49,385 bases of DNA from an uncultured Mailhella sp. (GCF_944324615.1 NZ_CALUWY010000018.1:1-49385); one strand, 5' to 3'; positions 26,824-34,723 are shown, counted from the stretch's first letter. Numbers and translations: made by a program. The notes: generated by a model from the sequence alone, not told the origin.

Positions 26824-28224
26824 CTAGCGCTCTACGGGAGTGCCGGAAAGAGGCCTGCCCTGAAATTCCCCGGTGAGGGTGCGCAGGAAGGCCACGATGA
26901 GGCGGCGGTCGTTGTCGGAAACGGGAATGCCCGAGAGATACCTGCCCATGACGGCCACGCTTTCATCCAGCGTGGCCACGGTGCCGTCGTGCATGTAGGG
27001 ATGCGTGAGCTCCACGTTGCGCAGGTTCGGCACCTTGAAGCGGTGCAGGTCGTCTTCCTTGCCGGTAAAGCCCATGAGGCCCCTGTCGGAATTCAGCGGC
27101 GCGCCCCGGTCGGCAAAGTAGTCGGCCTTGAGATCCATGTATTCAAAGGACTGCCCGCCCGCGCTGCGGCCCACATGGCAGCTTGAGCAGCGGTACAGCT
27201 TGAAGAGCCGGTAGCCTTCCGCCTCCTCGGCCGTGATGGCCGCATCGTCGCCGCGAAGCCACTTGTCGAAGCGGCTGTCCGGGGTGATGAGCGTCTTTTC
27301 ATATTCGGCAATGGCGTCGGTGATGTTCGCCGCGCTCCAGCCGTCGGGGTACACGGCAGAGGCCTCCGCCGTAAGCGCGGCATCGGCGGCAAGCTTGGCG
27401 ATGATCTGATCCCAGCCGGTGGAGCCCATTTCCACGGGATTCAGGGGCGGGCCGCCCGCCTGTTCCTGAAGATCCGCGGCGCGGCCGTCCCAGAACTGAC
27501 GGGTGTTGAACACGGCGTTGAACATGGTGGGCGCGTTGATGTCCCCGAACTGGCCGCGTATGCCCTCGGAGAAGCGCGCATTGTCCGTGCCCGCCTTCTC
27601 ATAGGCATGACAGCCCGAACAGGCCAGCGTGTTGTCGGCGGAAAGGCGCTTGTCGTTGAACAGCTTTTCGCCGAGGGCCGCCTTTTTCCCATCCACGGCA
27701 AGGTGCGAGGGCAGAGGCTGCAGAGGCTCGTTCGCCCTCTCCGCCGAGGCCGTACCCGTGGCGTAATGCGCCGCGCGGGTGCTCCTTACCCAGTGCAGGA
27801 TGTTTTCCCTGTCCTCGTCCGTGAGACGGCTGCCCCAGTGCACCACGGTGAACTTGGCCGGGGGCATGGTGTCGTTGAGTATCACCCACTCCATCTTCGC
27901 AAGAGCCACCTCGCCCACGGGCCTGTCCTTTGCCGCGCCCACCAGCTCCTGATTCAGATCCATGGCGCGCAGGCCGTCGCGGTAGTCCTGCTCGATGATC
28001 TGCCTGATGCCCGGAATCTTCGCATAGAAGGGCAGATCGTAATCCCGGCTGTGGCAGGCCATGCACTTGTCGAGCACAATATCCGACACCTCCTGAAACT
28101 TCTCCATGGAAGGAACGCCGTTCACGGCTCTTCTGGTTTCCGCGCCGTACGCGCTCTGTGCGTACGGCATGCCCAGCATGGCGGCCGCGCACAGCACGGC
28201 CAGGGACAGCGATGTCTTGTTCAT
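26824..28224 (-). CDS. Triheme cytochrome c peroxidase (MauG/CCP family)
   Basis: 466 residues from ATG 28224, chosen for GGAGGAGAG upstream and the following signal peptide (MNKTSLSLAVLCAAAMLGMPYAQSAYG). Three CXXCH haem sites: CMACH near residue 54, CSGCH near 201 and CSSCH near 345. The last two belong to the di-haem peroxidase core ('MFNAVFNTRQFWDGRAADLQEQAGGP', 'KVPNLRNVELTHPYMHDGTVATLDE'). The first belongs to an N-terminal haem domain with 'WVILNDTMPPAKFTVVHWG'. It reduces periplasmic H2O2 using electrons from the quinol/cytochrome pool. Its ribosome site is complementary to both candidate sRNAs. Confidence 0.93.
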   Translation of the reverse strand: MNKTSLSLAVLCAAAMLGMPYAQSAYGAETRRAVNGVPSMEKFQEVSDIVLDKCMACHSRDYDLPFYAKIPGIRQIIEQDYRDGLRAMDLNQELVGAAKDRPVGEVALAKMEWVILNDTMPPAKFTVVHWGSRLTDEDRENILHWVRSTRAAHYATGTASAERANEPLQPLPSHLAVDGKKAALGEKLFNDKRLSADNTLACSGCHAYEKAGTDNARFSEGIRGQFGDINAPTMFNAVFNTRQFWDGRAADLQEQAGGPPLNPVEMGSTGWDQIIAKLAADAALTAEASAVYPDGWSAANITDAIAEYEKTLITPDSRFDKWLRGDDAAITAEEAEGYRLFKLYRCSSCHVGRSAGGQSFEYMDLKADYFADRGAPLNSDRGLMGFTGKEDDLHRFKVPNLRNVELTHPYMHDGTVATLDESVAVMGRYLSGIPVSDNDRRLIVAFLRTLTGEFQGRPLSGTPVER

Positions 28225-28549
28225 GGTCTCTCCTCCGCGCGGCCGGAGCCGCGCCTTTTCGCCCCGCATGGACTCCCTGCCGCATGAAGAACGGGGCGCT
28301 TTCATGCGGCATGGGCGGCATGATAAAAAAGAACAATTTAATAGCAATAGGTATTATTACTATTAATAAACTTTCTTTCCATACTGAAGGGCGCGGAAGA
28401 CGAAGGCGCTTTCCGGCAATAATGTTCCGTCATCACGGCATGTTGCCTTTCCGGGGCCGTGCCTCTGCAAACGGCGTCCCGGCCGCGCCGGAAGAGGCCG
28501 CACAGGCGCAGAAAGGCCGCGCCCCGCCCCTCCGGCCGCAGAAATCTTT

Positions 28550-28603
28550 GCGGAAGGCGGCCATCTCTGCCGCAGGGCACGGGCTTTTTGATGCACAAAA
28601 AAA
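28550..28603. repeat. Dispersed intergenic repeat, copy 2
   Basis: Closely similar to 14778-14830: GCGGAAGG start, GGCACGGGC block, then an imperfect A/T palindrome (TTTTTGATGCACAAAAA) leading into a hairpin. Confidence 0.5.
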
Positions 28604-28633
28604 CGCCGCGACCTCTCGTTTGCGGTGTTTTTT
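28597..28633. terminator. Orphan bidirectional terminator-like hairpin
   Basis: An A-run, CGCCGC paired to GCGGTG (one wobble), then a T-run. No gene ends here on either strand. Confidence 0.5.
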
Positions 28634-28841
28634 CCGGGCCTTCGACCGGCAGGGCGTTCTTTTCCCGGAGGGGCGCATCTGCGGCCCGCTGCACGGCAAA
28701 AATCATGCTTTGCGCCCATGAAGGCCGCGCTTTTCCGGCAAAAGGCCCTGTTCCGACGCCTTCCGAAGGGCGGCGCCCCTCCGGCTGCGGGGAACATCCG
28801 GCTTTTTACGGTGTAAGACGTACCTGGGGGGCAGTTGATGT

Positions 28842-28934
28842 CGGCCGCGGGGAACATCCGCTTTTTTACCAGGGCATGACGAAGCGCAGGCCTGTTCCCC
28901 GCCTGAGCAGGCGCCCCCCGGCCCGGGCCTTTCC
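28842..28934. repeat. 93-bp direct repeat, left copy
   Basis: It matches 32323-32415 over 93 bp with no difference that I can see. Together the copies bracket the duplicated HNH-like module. The repeat is GC-rich with internal inverted segments (GCGCAGGCCTG, GCCTGAGCAGGC). Confidence 0.85.
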
Positions 28935-29038
28935 CGGAAAAAGGGCGTTCTGAACGGAGCGGAAGAGCTGAGCAATGTATATTGACGTAAACTTGCTGTC
29001 CGCATTCTCATGCCGGCTGGAAAAAAACCTTAACCCGC

Positions 29039-29327
29039 ATGCCCAAAGAAAAAAAAGCTCCTCCGCCCCGGAGAGGAAAAAATATCTCTTTTCCTCCTGC
29101 TGCACCCAAAGACGGAAACATCCTTGGAAAGCGCAATAAAATCAGCAAGGAAGCCGGAAGGCTGCACCCCGGGAAACGCCGCTCTGCCCTCACTGCGGAA
29201 AAAAATGACCTTTTACGCACAGCGTAATTCCGTAAATGACGAAAACACCATTGAAGATGGAGGGTTGATCCATGTTTTCTCCTGTTTTTCCTGCGGGAAG
29301 GTGCATGCACTGGCTCAGAGCTACTGG
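29039..29327 (+). pseudogene. Zinc-ribbon protein, copy A, frameshifted
   Basis: This is the counterpart of the intact gene at 31060-31359. A 1-nt deletion relative to copy B in the CCCCGG(A)n stretch (around 29170) puts the zinc-ribbon half ('MTFYAQRNSVNDENTIEDGGLIHVFSCFSCGKVHALAQSY') out of frame with the N-terminal half. Its normal stop codon has also changed (TAG to TGG), so that frame runs on. It overlaps the start of the next gene, as in copy B. Confidence 0.65.
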
Positions 29328-30294
29328 CCTGCTCTGCTTTGTGGTGCTCGTTCTTGTCTGCGAAGCATCCGCCTTTTCCTTTTCCCAGATGGAACTGCAC
29401 CACATCTTTCCCCGCCAGTATGCGGGCTGGTTCATGGAACGGGACATCAATCCCGATCTGTTCTGCCTTCCCCTCACCCGTCAGAAGCACACGGGAAAAG
29501 ACACGGGGATTCATCATCATACCTTCATGGTATCCGGCGGCCTGTCCTACAACGACAGCTGGGGGAAGTTCTTCATCCGCAACTATCCCGACGCCTCAAG
29601 GAACGCCTGCTTCAACTTTGCCGCAACGCTGCTGGCGGAGTTCGGCATTTCCGCCACGAAGGCAACCTTTTATGATTACAAGACCAAAAATCCGTCCTCC
29701 GGGAAATTTCCCAGGACCGGATTTCTGCAAAAAGCAGCCCCCCTCCTCAATAAGGTCGTGAAAGGAGCGGGAACCTCCCTGAAGACCGCTGCGAAATATG
29801 CTCCCTGCCTCTGGACGGCCTGCGAAGTCTTTTCGTTCTTCTCCGACATGGATGACGTCTATCATGTGGAATATCTGGAGAAGGCCCTCGATTTCTCGGA
29901 AAAGGCTCTCAGCCTCGACATGACGGCATCCCCTGAAGCCGTTCTGGAAGAAACCGCCGCAAGCTATTTTTTCACGGGCATGTTTTTCTACGACAACATC
30001 AGAAGTCATGTGGGAAGCATGTCCGGGGAACTCGCCCTGTACATGGATTCCCAAAAGGAAGAAAAGCTCCGGCGCGCCATCCATGCTTTTGAACAGACCG
30101 CTTCCATCCATGAAAGACTGGGGATTCAGTATCCCGACGTCTATCTGTATCTCGCCCAGAGCTACCTGCTGCTGAAGGACAAAGAACCTGCCGTCTCGTA
30201 CTATCGCAAGGCTCTGGAGGCCTTCCGCGAAAACAACGACATGAGCATGGAAGAAAGCGTACGACAGTCGCTGAACCTTTTACCCGGAGAATAA
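29272..30294 (+). CDS. Secreted HNH-like nuclease-domain protein with TPR C-terminus (toxin-like)
   Basis: 340 residues from ATG 29272 (GGAGGG 7-8 nt upstream); ATG 29305 would start directly at the signal peptide MHWLRATGLLCFVVLVLVCEASA. Residues about 41-102 carry a His-rich HNH-superfamily-like pattern: 'MELHHIFPRQY', then His73, His81-83, and 'YNDSWGKFF', resembling HHH/SHH/DUF2380-type predicted nuclease toxins. Residues about 150-340 are helical, with a TPR-like 'IQYPDVYLYLAQSYLLLKDKEPAVSYYRKALEAFRENN'. The downstream membrane-protein gene begins 3 nt after the stop, so the two are coupled. The nuclease role is inference and no partner secretion system is visible. Confidence 0.6.
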   Translation: MFSPVFPAGRCMHWLRATGLLCFVVLVLVCEASAFSFSQMELHHIFPRQYAGWFMERDINPDLFCLPLTRQKHTGKDTGIHHHTFMVSGGLSYNDSWGKFFIRNYPDASRNACFNFAATLLAEFGISATKATFYDYKTKNPSSGKFPRTGFLQKAAPLLNKVVKGAGTSLKTAAKYAPCLWTACEVFSFFSDMDDVYHVEYLEKALDFSEKALSLDMTASPEAVLEETAASYFFTGMFFYDNIRSHVGSMSGELALYMDSQKEEKLRRAIHAFEQTASIHERLGIQYPDVYLYLAQSYLLLKDKEPAVSYYRKALEAFRENNDMSMEESVRQSLNLLPGE

Positions 30295-30297
30295 CCT

Positions 30298-30816
30298 GTG
30301 CAGCGCATGATTTCCCTTGTTCTCGGTGTGTTTCTCATCCTCTCCTCTCCCGTTGCGCACGCCCTTGAGGCCAATGCGGAGCTGCTGGCCTTTGCGCAGG
30401 AAAAAAGGGCGCAGCTGCAACAGGATGTCATTAACATCCCCAGGTTCATGGAACTGTCCTTCTGGGACCGCCATAAATGGAAAATCATCGGCGGCGCAGC
30501 CCTTGTCGGAGCCGTTGCCGTGTCGGCAGTCACCATGGGCGCGGCCGCCCCTGCCGCCGGTGCGGGAGCATCCGGCCTGGTCGGCACTGCCGCAGCGGGT
30601 TCCGCCCTCAGTGAGGCCACCTTCGCCGGAGCTGTGAGCATGCTCTCGCTCTCGGAGGATGGGGAACTGAAGCTTACCGACGACATGCGCGCCAAGGTTC
30701 TCGATTATTACGACGAGAACTACCGAAGCTGGCTCTATCTGGCCTCCTCGGAAAAGGAGTTTGCGGAAATCGCATGGAAGAACATCGCCTCCTTCATGGA
30801 TCGCAACAGCCGGTGA
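30298..30816 (+). CDS. Small exported/membrane protein, copy A (possible immunity partner)
   Basis: 172 residues from GTG 30298, chosen because GGAG lies 8 nt upstream; ATG 30307 is an alternative. A signal-like N-terminus (MISLVLGVFLILSSPVAHA) is followed by a charged helix, 'FWDRHKWKIIGG' and a long Ala/Gly/Val-rich hydrophobic segment (about 60-110). The C-terminal soluble part contains 'LKLTDDMRAKVLDYYDENYRSWLYLASSEKEFAEIAWKNIASFM'. I recognise no family. It is directly downstream of the HNH-like gene and duplicated at 31598-32161, so an immunity or accessory role is a hypothesis. Confidence 0.6.
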   Translation: MQRMISLVLGVFLILSSPVAHALEANAELLAFAQEKRAQLQQDVINIPRFMELSFWDRHKWKIIGGAALVGAVAVSAVTMGAAAPAAGAGASGLVGTAAAGSALSEATFAGAVSMLSLSEDGELKLTDDMRAKVLDYYDENYRSWLYLASSEKEFAEIAWKNIASFMDRNSR

Positions 30817-31059
30817 TGACCTGTCCGGGCCATGCCCTGCAGGGTGGCGCGGCAGGTTCCGATCCCCCGGGAACCGGCCCGGAACGGCGATGTCATGCCG
30901 GTATGGCAGCAGGCCTTCTTCCGGGAAAGGCCGGAACTTTCCCCCGGAAGCCTGGGCGCCCGGCGCACGTCTTTCTGACAAGGCACGGACGAACTGCATA
31001 TTAACCAGACATGTTCAACGGATATGATGCTCCGGCATCATTCCGTACGGAGAAGGACC
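30817..31059. repeat. 3' flank of copy A (duplicated after copy B)
   Basis: From 30814 for about 145 nt the sequence nearly matches the stretch after copy B (32159-32300), so the duplication extends beyond the genes. The remainder (about 30970-31048) is unique and may hold the copy B promoter. No gene. Confidence 0.6.
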
Positions 31060-31359
31060 TTGGCCCGCATACTTAAGGAAGAAAAGCTCCTCCGCCCCGG
31101 AGAGGAAAAAAATATCTATTTTCCTCTTGCTGCCCCAGACGACAGAAAAATCCTTGGAAAACGCAATAAAATCGGTGGGAAACCCGACTGGCTGCACCCC
31201 GGAAAAACGCCGCTCTGCCCTCACTGCGGAAAAGAAATGACCTTTTACGCACAGCTTGATTCCGTAAATGACGAAAACGCCGTTGAAGACGGAGGGATGA
31301 TCTATGTTTTCTACTGTTTTTCCTGCGGGGAGGTTCATGCGCTGGCTCAGAGCTACTAG
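31060..31359 (+). CDS. Small zinc-ribbon protein, copy B
   Basis: 99 residues from TTG 31060, preferred because GGAG at 31049-31052 is 7 nt upstream; ATG 31024 has no ribosome site. A basic/acidic N-terminus is followed by 'CPHCGKEMTFYAQLDSVND' and 'GGMIYVFYCFSCGEVHALAQSY', two CXXC knuckles forming a zinc ribbon. The pattern resembles the C-terminal ribbon seen in some DUF1963-like proteins (recollection, not a search). It is probably cytosolic. Its 3' end overlaps the remnant HNH-like gene by 56 nt, mirroring copy A. Confidence 0.65.
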   Translation: MARILKEEKLLRPGEEKNIYFPLAAPDDRKILGKRNKIGGKPDWLHPGKTPLCPHCGKEMTFYAQLDSVNDENAVEDGGMIYVFYCFSCGEVHALAQSY

Positions 31360-31594
31360 CCTGCTCTGCTTTGCGGCGTTCCTTCCTGCCTGCAAAGCAT
31401 CTGCCTTTTCCCGGAAGAAACTGCCACGTCTTCATGATCCTGATGTCTCTCCATATCCCGCCCGGAGTTCCCTGCTGCTGAAGGACAAAGATCGTCTCGT
31501 ACCATCGCAAGGCTCCGGAGGCCTTCCGCGAAAAAACGACATGAGCATGGAAGAAAGCGTACGACAGCCGCTGAACCTTTTAACCGGAGAATAC
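31304..31594 (+). pseudogene. Remnant of the HNH-like secreted protein, copy B
   Basis: Only the first 36 or so residues (signal region 'MRWLRATSLLCFAAFLPACKASAFS') and the last segment ('NDMSMEESVRQPLNLLTGE') of the copy A protein remain. The nuclease-like and most TPR sequence is deleted and replaced by a short scrambled stretch. The stop has mutated (GAATAA to GAATAC), so the frame fuses into the next gene, though that gene keeps its own ribosome site and GTG. Confidence 0.75.
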
Positions 31595-31597
31595 CCT

Positions 31598-32161
31598 GTG
31601 CAGCGCATGATTTCCCTTGTTCTCGGTGTGTTTCTCATCCTCTCCTCTCCCGTTGCGCACGCCCTTGAGGCCAATGCGGAGCTGCTGGCCTTTGCGCAGG
31701 AAAAAAGGGCGCAGCTGCAACAGGATGTCATTAACATCCCCAGGTTCATGGAACTGTCCTTCTGGGACCGCCATAAATGGAAAATCATCGGCATCACAGT
31801 CATTGTCGGGGCCGTTGCCGTGTCGGCAGTCACCATGGGCGCGGCCGCCCCTGCCGCCGCAGCGGGGGCACACGCCTTTGTCGGCACTGCCACAGCGGGG
31901 GCACACGCCTTTGCCGGCACTGCCGCAGCGGGTTCCGCTCTCGGTGAGGCCGCGGTTCTCGGAGCCGTGGGCGTGGGCGCGGGCGTGGCCTCGCTCTCGG
32001 AGGATGGGGAACTGGAGCTTACCGACGACATGCGCGCCAAGGTTCTCGATTATTACGACGAGAACTACCGAAGCTGGCTCTATCTGGCCTCCTCGGAAAA
32101 GGAGTTTGCGGAAATCGCATGGAAGAACATCGCCTCCTTCATGGAGCGCAACAGCCGGTGA
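31598..32161 (+). CDS. Small exported/membrane protein, copy B (orphan partner)
   Basis: 187 residues from GTG 31598 (GGAG 8 nt upstream). Nearly identical to copy A in the signal region, charged helix and C-terminal domain ('DDMRAKVLDYYDENYRSWLYLASSEKEFAEIAWKNIASFMERNSR'). It differs in the hydrophobic middle, which is longer because of a 33-bp tandem repeat (31862-31927). It has been kept intact although its upstream partner is destroyed, as expected for an orphan immunity gene or one with an independent function (inference). Confidence 0.6.
   Translation: MQRMISLVLGVFLILSSPVAHALEANAELLAFAQEKRAQLQQDVINIPRFMELSFWDRHKWKIIGITVIVGAVAVSAVTMGAAAPAAAAGAHAFVGTATAGAHAFAGTAAAGSALGEAAVLGAVGVGAGVASLSEDGELELTDDMRAKVLDYYDENYRSWLYLASSEKEFAEIAWKNIASFMERNSR
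31862..31927 (+). repeat. 33-bp tandem repeat inside copy B membrane protein
   Basis: Two in-frame units (31862-31894 and 31895-31927) differ at two bases and encode AGAHAFVGTAT and AGAHAFAGTAA. Copy A has a single divergent unit. Confidence 0.85.
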
Positions 32162-32487
32162 TGACCTGTCCGGGCCATGCCCTGCAGGGTGGCGCGGCAG
32201 GTTCCGCTCCCCGGGAACCGGCCGGAACGGCGATGTCATGCCGGTATGGCAGCAGGCCTTCTTCCGGGAAAGGCCGGAGCTTTCCCCCGGGAGCCTCTTC
32301 CGGCGGGCAGAAACGCGCCCTCCGGCCGCGGGGAACATCCGCTTTTTTACCAGGGCATGACGAAGCGCAGGCCTGTTCCCCGCCTGAGCAGGCGCCCCCC
32401 GGCCCGGGCCTTTCCGGTCGGATATACCTTTTACGCGAAAGACGGGACGCGTTACCCCCGGCCGGCCTTTCCCGGAAAAAGGGCATG
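32162..32487. other. 3' flank of copy B with repeat and small insertion
   Basis: No credible gene. It holds the duplicated flank (to about 32300), the right 93-bp repeat, and 48 nt (32416-32463) framed by a 9-bp repeat GGCCTTTCC (32407-32415 and 32464-32472) that are absent from the left repeat. Confidence 0.5.
32323..32415. repeat. 93-bp direct repeat, right copy
   Basis: Matches 28842-28934. Recombination between the copies would excise about 3.5 kb containing the whole duplicated module. Confidence 0.85.
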
Positions 32488-32524
32488 AAAAAACGCCATG
32501 GAAGTCCTTCCATGGCGTTTTTTT
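32488..32524. terminator. Terminator of the pyr operon
   Basis: ACGCCATGGAA / TTCCATGGCGT with a 4-nt loop is flanked by A6 and T-run. On the minus strand it lies 50 nt after the pyrI stop; it can act both ways. Confidence 0.9.
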
Positions 32525-32573
32525 CCTTTTGAAGGAGGCGCTCTCCGGGAAAGGCGCACCCTTCAGGCCGGGA

Positions 32574-32999
32574 CTAATCCGCGCCCTTGGCCCTGCTTTC
32601 GCAGTAGATGCAGCGGTAGACGCGGTTTTCCCTGTCGGTGAGCTTGAAGATGTGGGGCAGTTCCTGCTCCGTGGAGGTGATGCAGCGCGGGTTCTTGCAG
32701 CGGATGACGTTCACCACCCGTTCGGGAAGTTCCACGCTGAACTTGCGGTCGAGCTTGCCGTCGCGCACGATGCTCACGGTGATGCCCGGGTCCACATAGC
32801 CCAGCACCGCGAAATCAAGGTCGATGATCTCGTCGATCTTGATGATGTCCTTGCGGCCCATCTTGCGGCTGGTCACGTTCTTCAGAACGGCCACGGAGCA
32901 CTGAAGCTTGTCCAGCTTGAGAATCTGGTACAGCTGCATGCTGCGGCCCGCCTTGATATGGTCGAGAACGATGCCGTTGGAAATTGCGTCGATGACCAT
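32574..32999 (-). CDS. pyrI: Aspartate carbamoyltransferase regulatory subunit
   Basis: 141 residues. The N-terminal allosteric domain ('AISNGIVLDHIKAGRSMQLYQIL') binds nucleotides. The C-terminal zinc domain has 'CKNPRCITS' and 'YRCIYCESRA', four Cys that bridge to PyrB. It makes ATCase subject to CTP/ATP control. It starts immediately after the pyrB stop (0 nt gap) and is the last gene of the operon. Confidence 0.95.
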   Translation of the reverse strand: MVIDAISNGIVLDHIKAGRSMQLYQILKLDKLQCSVAVLKNVTSRKMGRKDIIKIDEIIDLDFAVLGYVDPGITVSIVRDGKLDRKFSVELPERVVNVIRCKNPRCITSTEQELPHIFKLTDRENRVYRCIYCESRAKGAD

Positions 33000-33914
33000 T
33001 TATTCCACCCCCAGCAGTTTCATGATGAGCGCCATGCGCATGTATTTGCCGTTCATGACCTGCCGGAAGTAGGCCGCGCGCGGGTCGTCGTCCACAGCCA
33101 CGGAGATTTCGTTCACACGGGGCAGCGGGTGCATGATGCACATGTCGCTCTTGGCGCCGCTGAGCTTCTCCGGGGTGAGGACATAGCTGTCCTTGAGGCG
33201 TACATAGTCGGCTTCGTTGAAGAAACGTTCCTTCTGCACTCGGGTCATGTACAATACGTCGAGTCCCGGCATGGCGGCCACAAGGTCGGTGGTCTCTTCG
33301 TATTCCATGCCGTTCTTTTCCATCACGTCCTTGCGGATGTAGCCGGGCAGGCGCAGTTCCTCGGGCGAGATGAGCACGAACTTCACGCCCTTGTAGCGGG
33401 ACATGGCCGCAATGAGCGAATGCACGGTGCGGCCGAACTTGAGGTCGCCGCAGAGGCCGATGACCAGATTCTCAAGCCTGCCCTTCTCGCGCCAGATGGT
33501 GAGAAGGTCGGCCAGGGTCTGGGTGGGATGGTTGTGCCCGCCGTCGCCCGCGTTGATGACGGGCACCGGGGACTTCATGGAAGCCACGAGGGGCGCGCCT
33601 TCCTTGGGGTGGCGCATGGCGATGATGTCGGCATAGCAGCCCACCACCTGCACGGTGTCGGACACGCTCTCGCCCTTGGAGGCGGAAGAGCTCTGCGCTT
33701 CGGAAAAACCGAGCACCTGCCCGCCGAGTTCGTACATGGCGGCCTCGAAGCTCAGGCGGGTACGGGTGGAAGGTTCAAAGAACAGCGTGGCCAGCTTCTT
33801 TCCCGTGCACTTGTGGGCATAGGCCTCGGGATGGGCGATGATGTCCAGCGCCGTGGACAGAAGCTTTTCGATGTCCTGCGTGGACAGATCGCGGATGTCG
33901 ATGAGGCTTTTCAT
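33000..33914 (-). CDS. pyrB: Aspartate carbamoyltransferase catalytic subunit
   Basis: 304 residues from ATG 33914. The carbamoyl-phosphate loop is '[22 protein letters not shown]'; '[21 protein letters not shown]', '[20 protein letters not shown]' and '[12 protein letters not shown]' follow. It joins carbamoyl phosphate and aspartate, the first committed step to UMP. It lies 1 nt after the pyrE stop. Confidence 0.96.
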   Translation of the reverse strand: MKSLIDIRDLSTQDIEKLLSTALDIIAHPEAYAHKCTGKKLATLFFEPSTRTRLSFEAAMYELGGQVLGFSEAQSSSASKGESVSDTVQVVGCYADIIAMRHPKEGAPLVASMKSPVPVINAGDGGHNHPTQTLADLLTIWREKGRLENLVIGLCGDLKFGRTVHSLIAAMSRYKGVKFVLISPEELRLPGYIRKDVMEKNGMEYEETTDLVAAMPGLDVLYMTRVQKERFFNEADYVRLKDSYVLTPEKLSGAKSDMCIMHPLPRVNEISVAVDDDPRAAYFRQVMNGKYMRMALIMKLLGVE

Positions 33915-33915
33915 G

Positions 33916-34557
33916 TTACGCACCGATCCAGCTTTCGTCGGAAGGATTGTTGCGGAAGGCGATGAGGCGCGCCACGTCTTCGCTGCGGATATAGCCGGTT
34001 TCCGCCGCCACGGCGGCAATGGTGTCGAAGTTGGTGAGGCTCACGTTCTTTACGGAAGCTTCGGCCAGACGGTCAAGGCCCTTCTTCATGCCGTAGGTGA
34101 AGATGCTGGCCACGCCGAGCACGTCGGCCCCGGCTTCGCGCAGAACCTTGACCACGTCGAGCACGCTGCCCGCGGTGGAGATGAGGTCTTCAATGACCAC
34201 CACCTTCTGCCCGGGTTCCAGGCGGCCTTCAATCTGATTGCCGCGGCCGTGATCCTTGGCGCTGGAGCGCACATAGCCCATGGGCAGGCCCATGATGTGG
34301 CCCACGATGGCCGCATGGGCGATGCCCGCCGTGCTCGTGCCCATGAGCACTTCACATTCGGGGTATTCCTCGCGCACCACGGCGGCAAGGGCGTTTTCCA
34401 CGTCGTTTCTCACTTCAGGCGCGGTGAGGGTGAGGCGGTTGTCGCAGTACACGGGGCTTTTGATGCCGCTGGCCCAGGTGAAGGGTTCGTCGGGGCGGAA
34501 AAACACGGCCCTGATGGAAAGCAGATCCTTGGCGATGAGTTTTTCGCGGGATTCCAT
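33916..34557 (-). CDS. pyrE: Orotate phosphoribosyltransferase
   Basis: 213 residues from ATG 34557 (AAGGAG 9 nt upstream). The PRPP-binding motif is '[22 protein letters not shown]'; a flexible-loop region '[18 protein letters not shown]' precedes it. It converts orotate and PRPP to OMP. A terminator-like hairpin in the 166-nt gap upstream suggests pyrE-pyrB-pyrI may be partly separately expressed. Confidence 0.95.
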   Translation of the reverse strand: MESREKLIAKDLLSIRAVFFRPDEPFTWASGIKSPVYCDNRLTLTAPEVRNDVENALAAVVREEYPECEVLMGTSTAGIAHAAIVGHIMGLPMGYVRSSAKDHGRGNQIEGRLEPGQKVVVIEDLISTAGSVLDVVKVLREAGADVLGVASIFTYGMKKGLDRLAEASVKNVSLTNFDTIAAVAAETGYIRSEDVARLIAFRNNPSDESWIGA

Positions 34558-34687
34558 GCTGGTGGCTCCTTCGTTATGTTGATGCTTGTTCATTGCTCTT
34601 GTACGCGGCCGGACCATTGCCGGAAGCGCGCCGGAAAAGACCGGTCTTTTTGCCTGAAGCGGCGCGCCGCCGCGTTTTTTCTGCCGG

Positions 34688-34713
34688 AAAAAGGGGAAGC
34701 ATTCAGCCTCCCC
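34688..34713 (-). terminator. Terminator-like hairpin between pyrF and pyrE
   Basis: On the minus strand GGGGA/TCCCC (one internal mismatch beyond) is followed by TTTTT, 11 nt after the pyrF stop. It may attenuate transcription into pyrE-pyrB-pyrI. Confidence 0.55.
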
Positions 34714-34723
34714 TCGACATACC

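Larger units (their letters stand above)
28225..28841. other. Gene-free GC-rich interval upstream of the cytochrome c peroxidase gene
   Basis: I see no credible gene. Directly upstream is an AT-rich patch (28325-28380) that may hold the peroxidase promoter. Further on lie a dispersed repeat (28550-28603), an orphan terminator-like hairpin (28597-28633) and the repeated motif CGGGGAACATCCG (about 28787). Confidence 0.45.

Noticed and set aside
28159..29011. Open frames in the interval between the cytochrome c peroxidase gene and the duplicated module
   Set aside because: Several mutually overlapping frames rich in Arg, Ala and Pro without ribosome sites. They run across repeats and hairpins.
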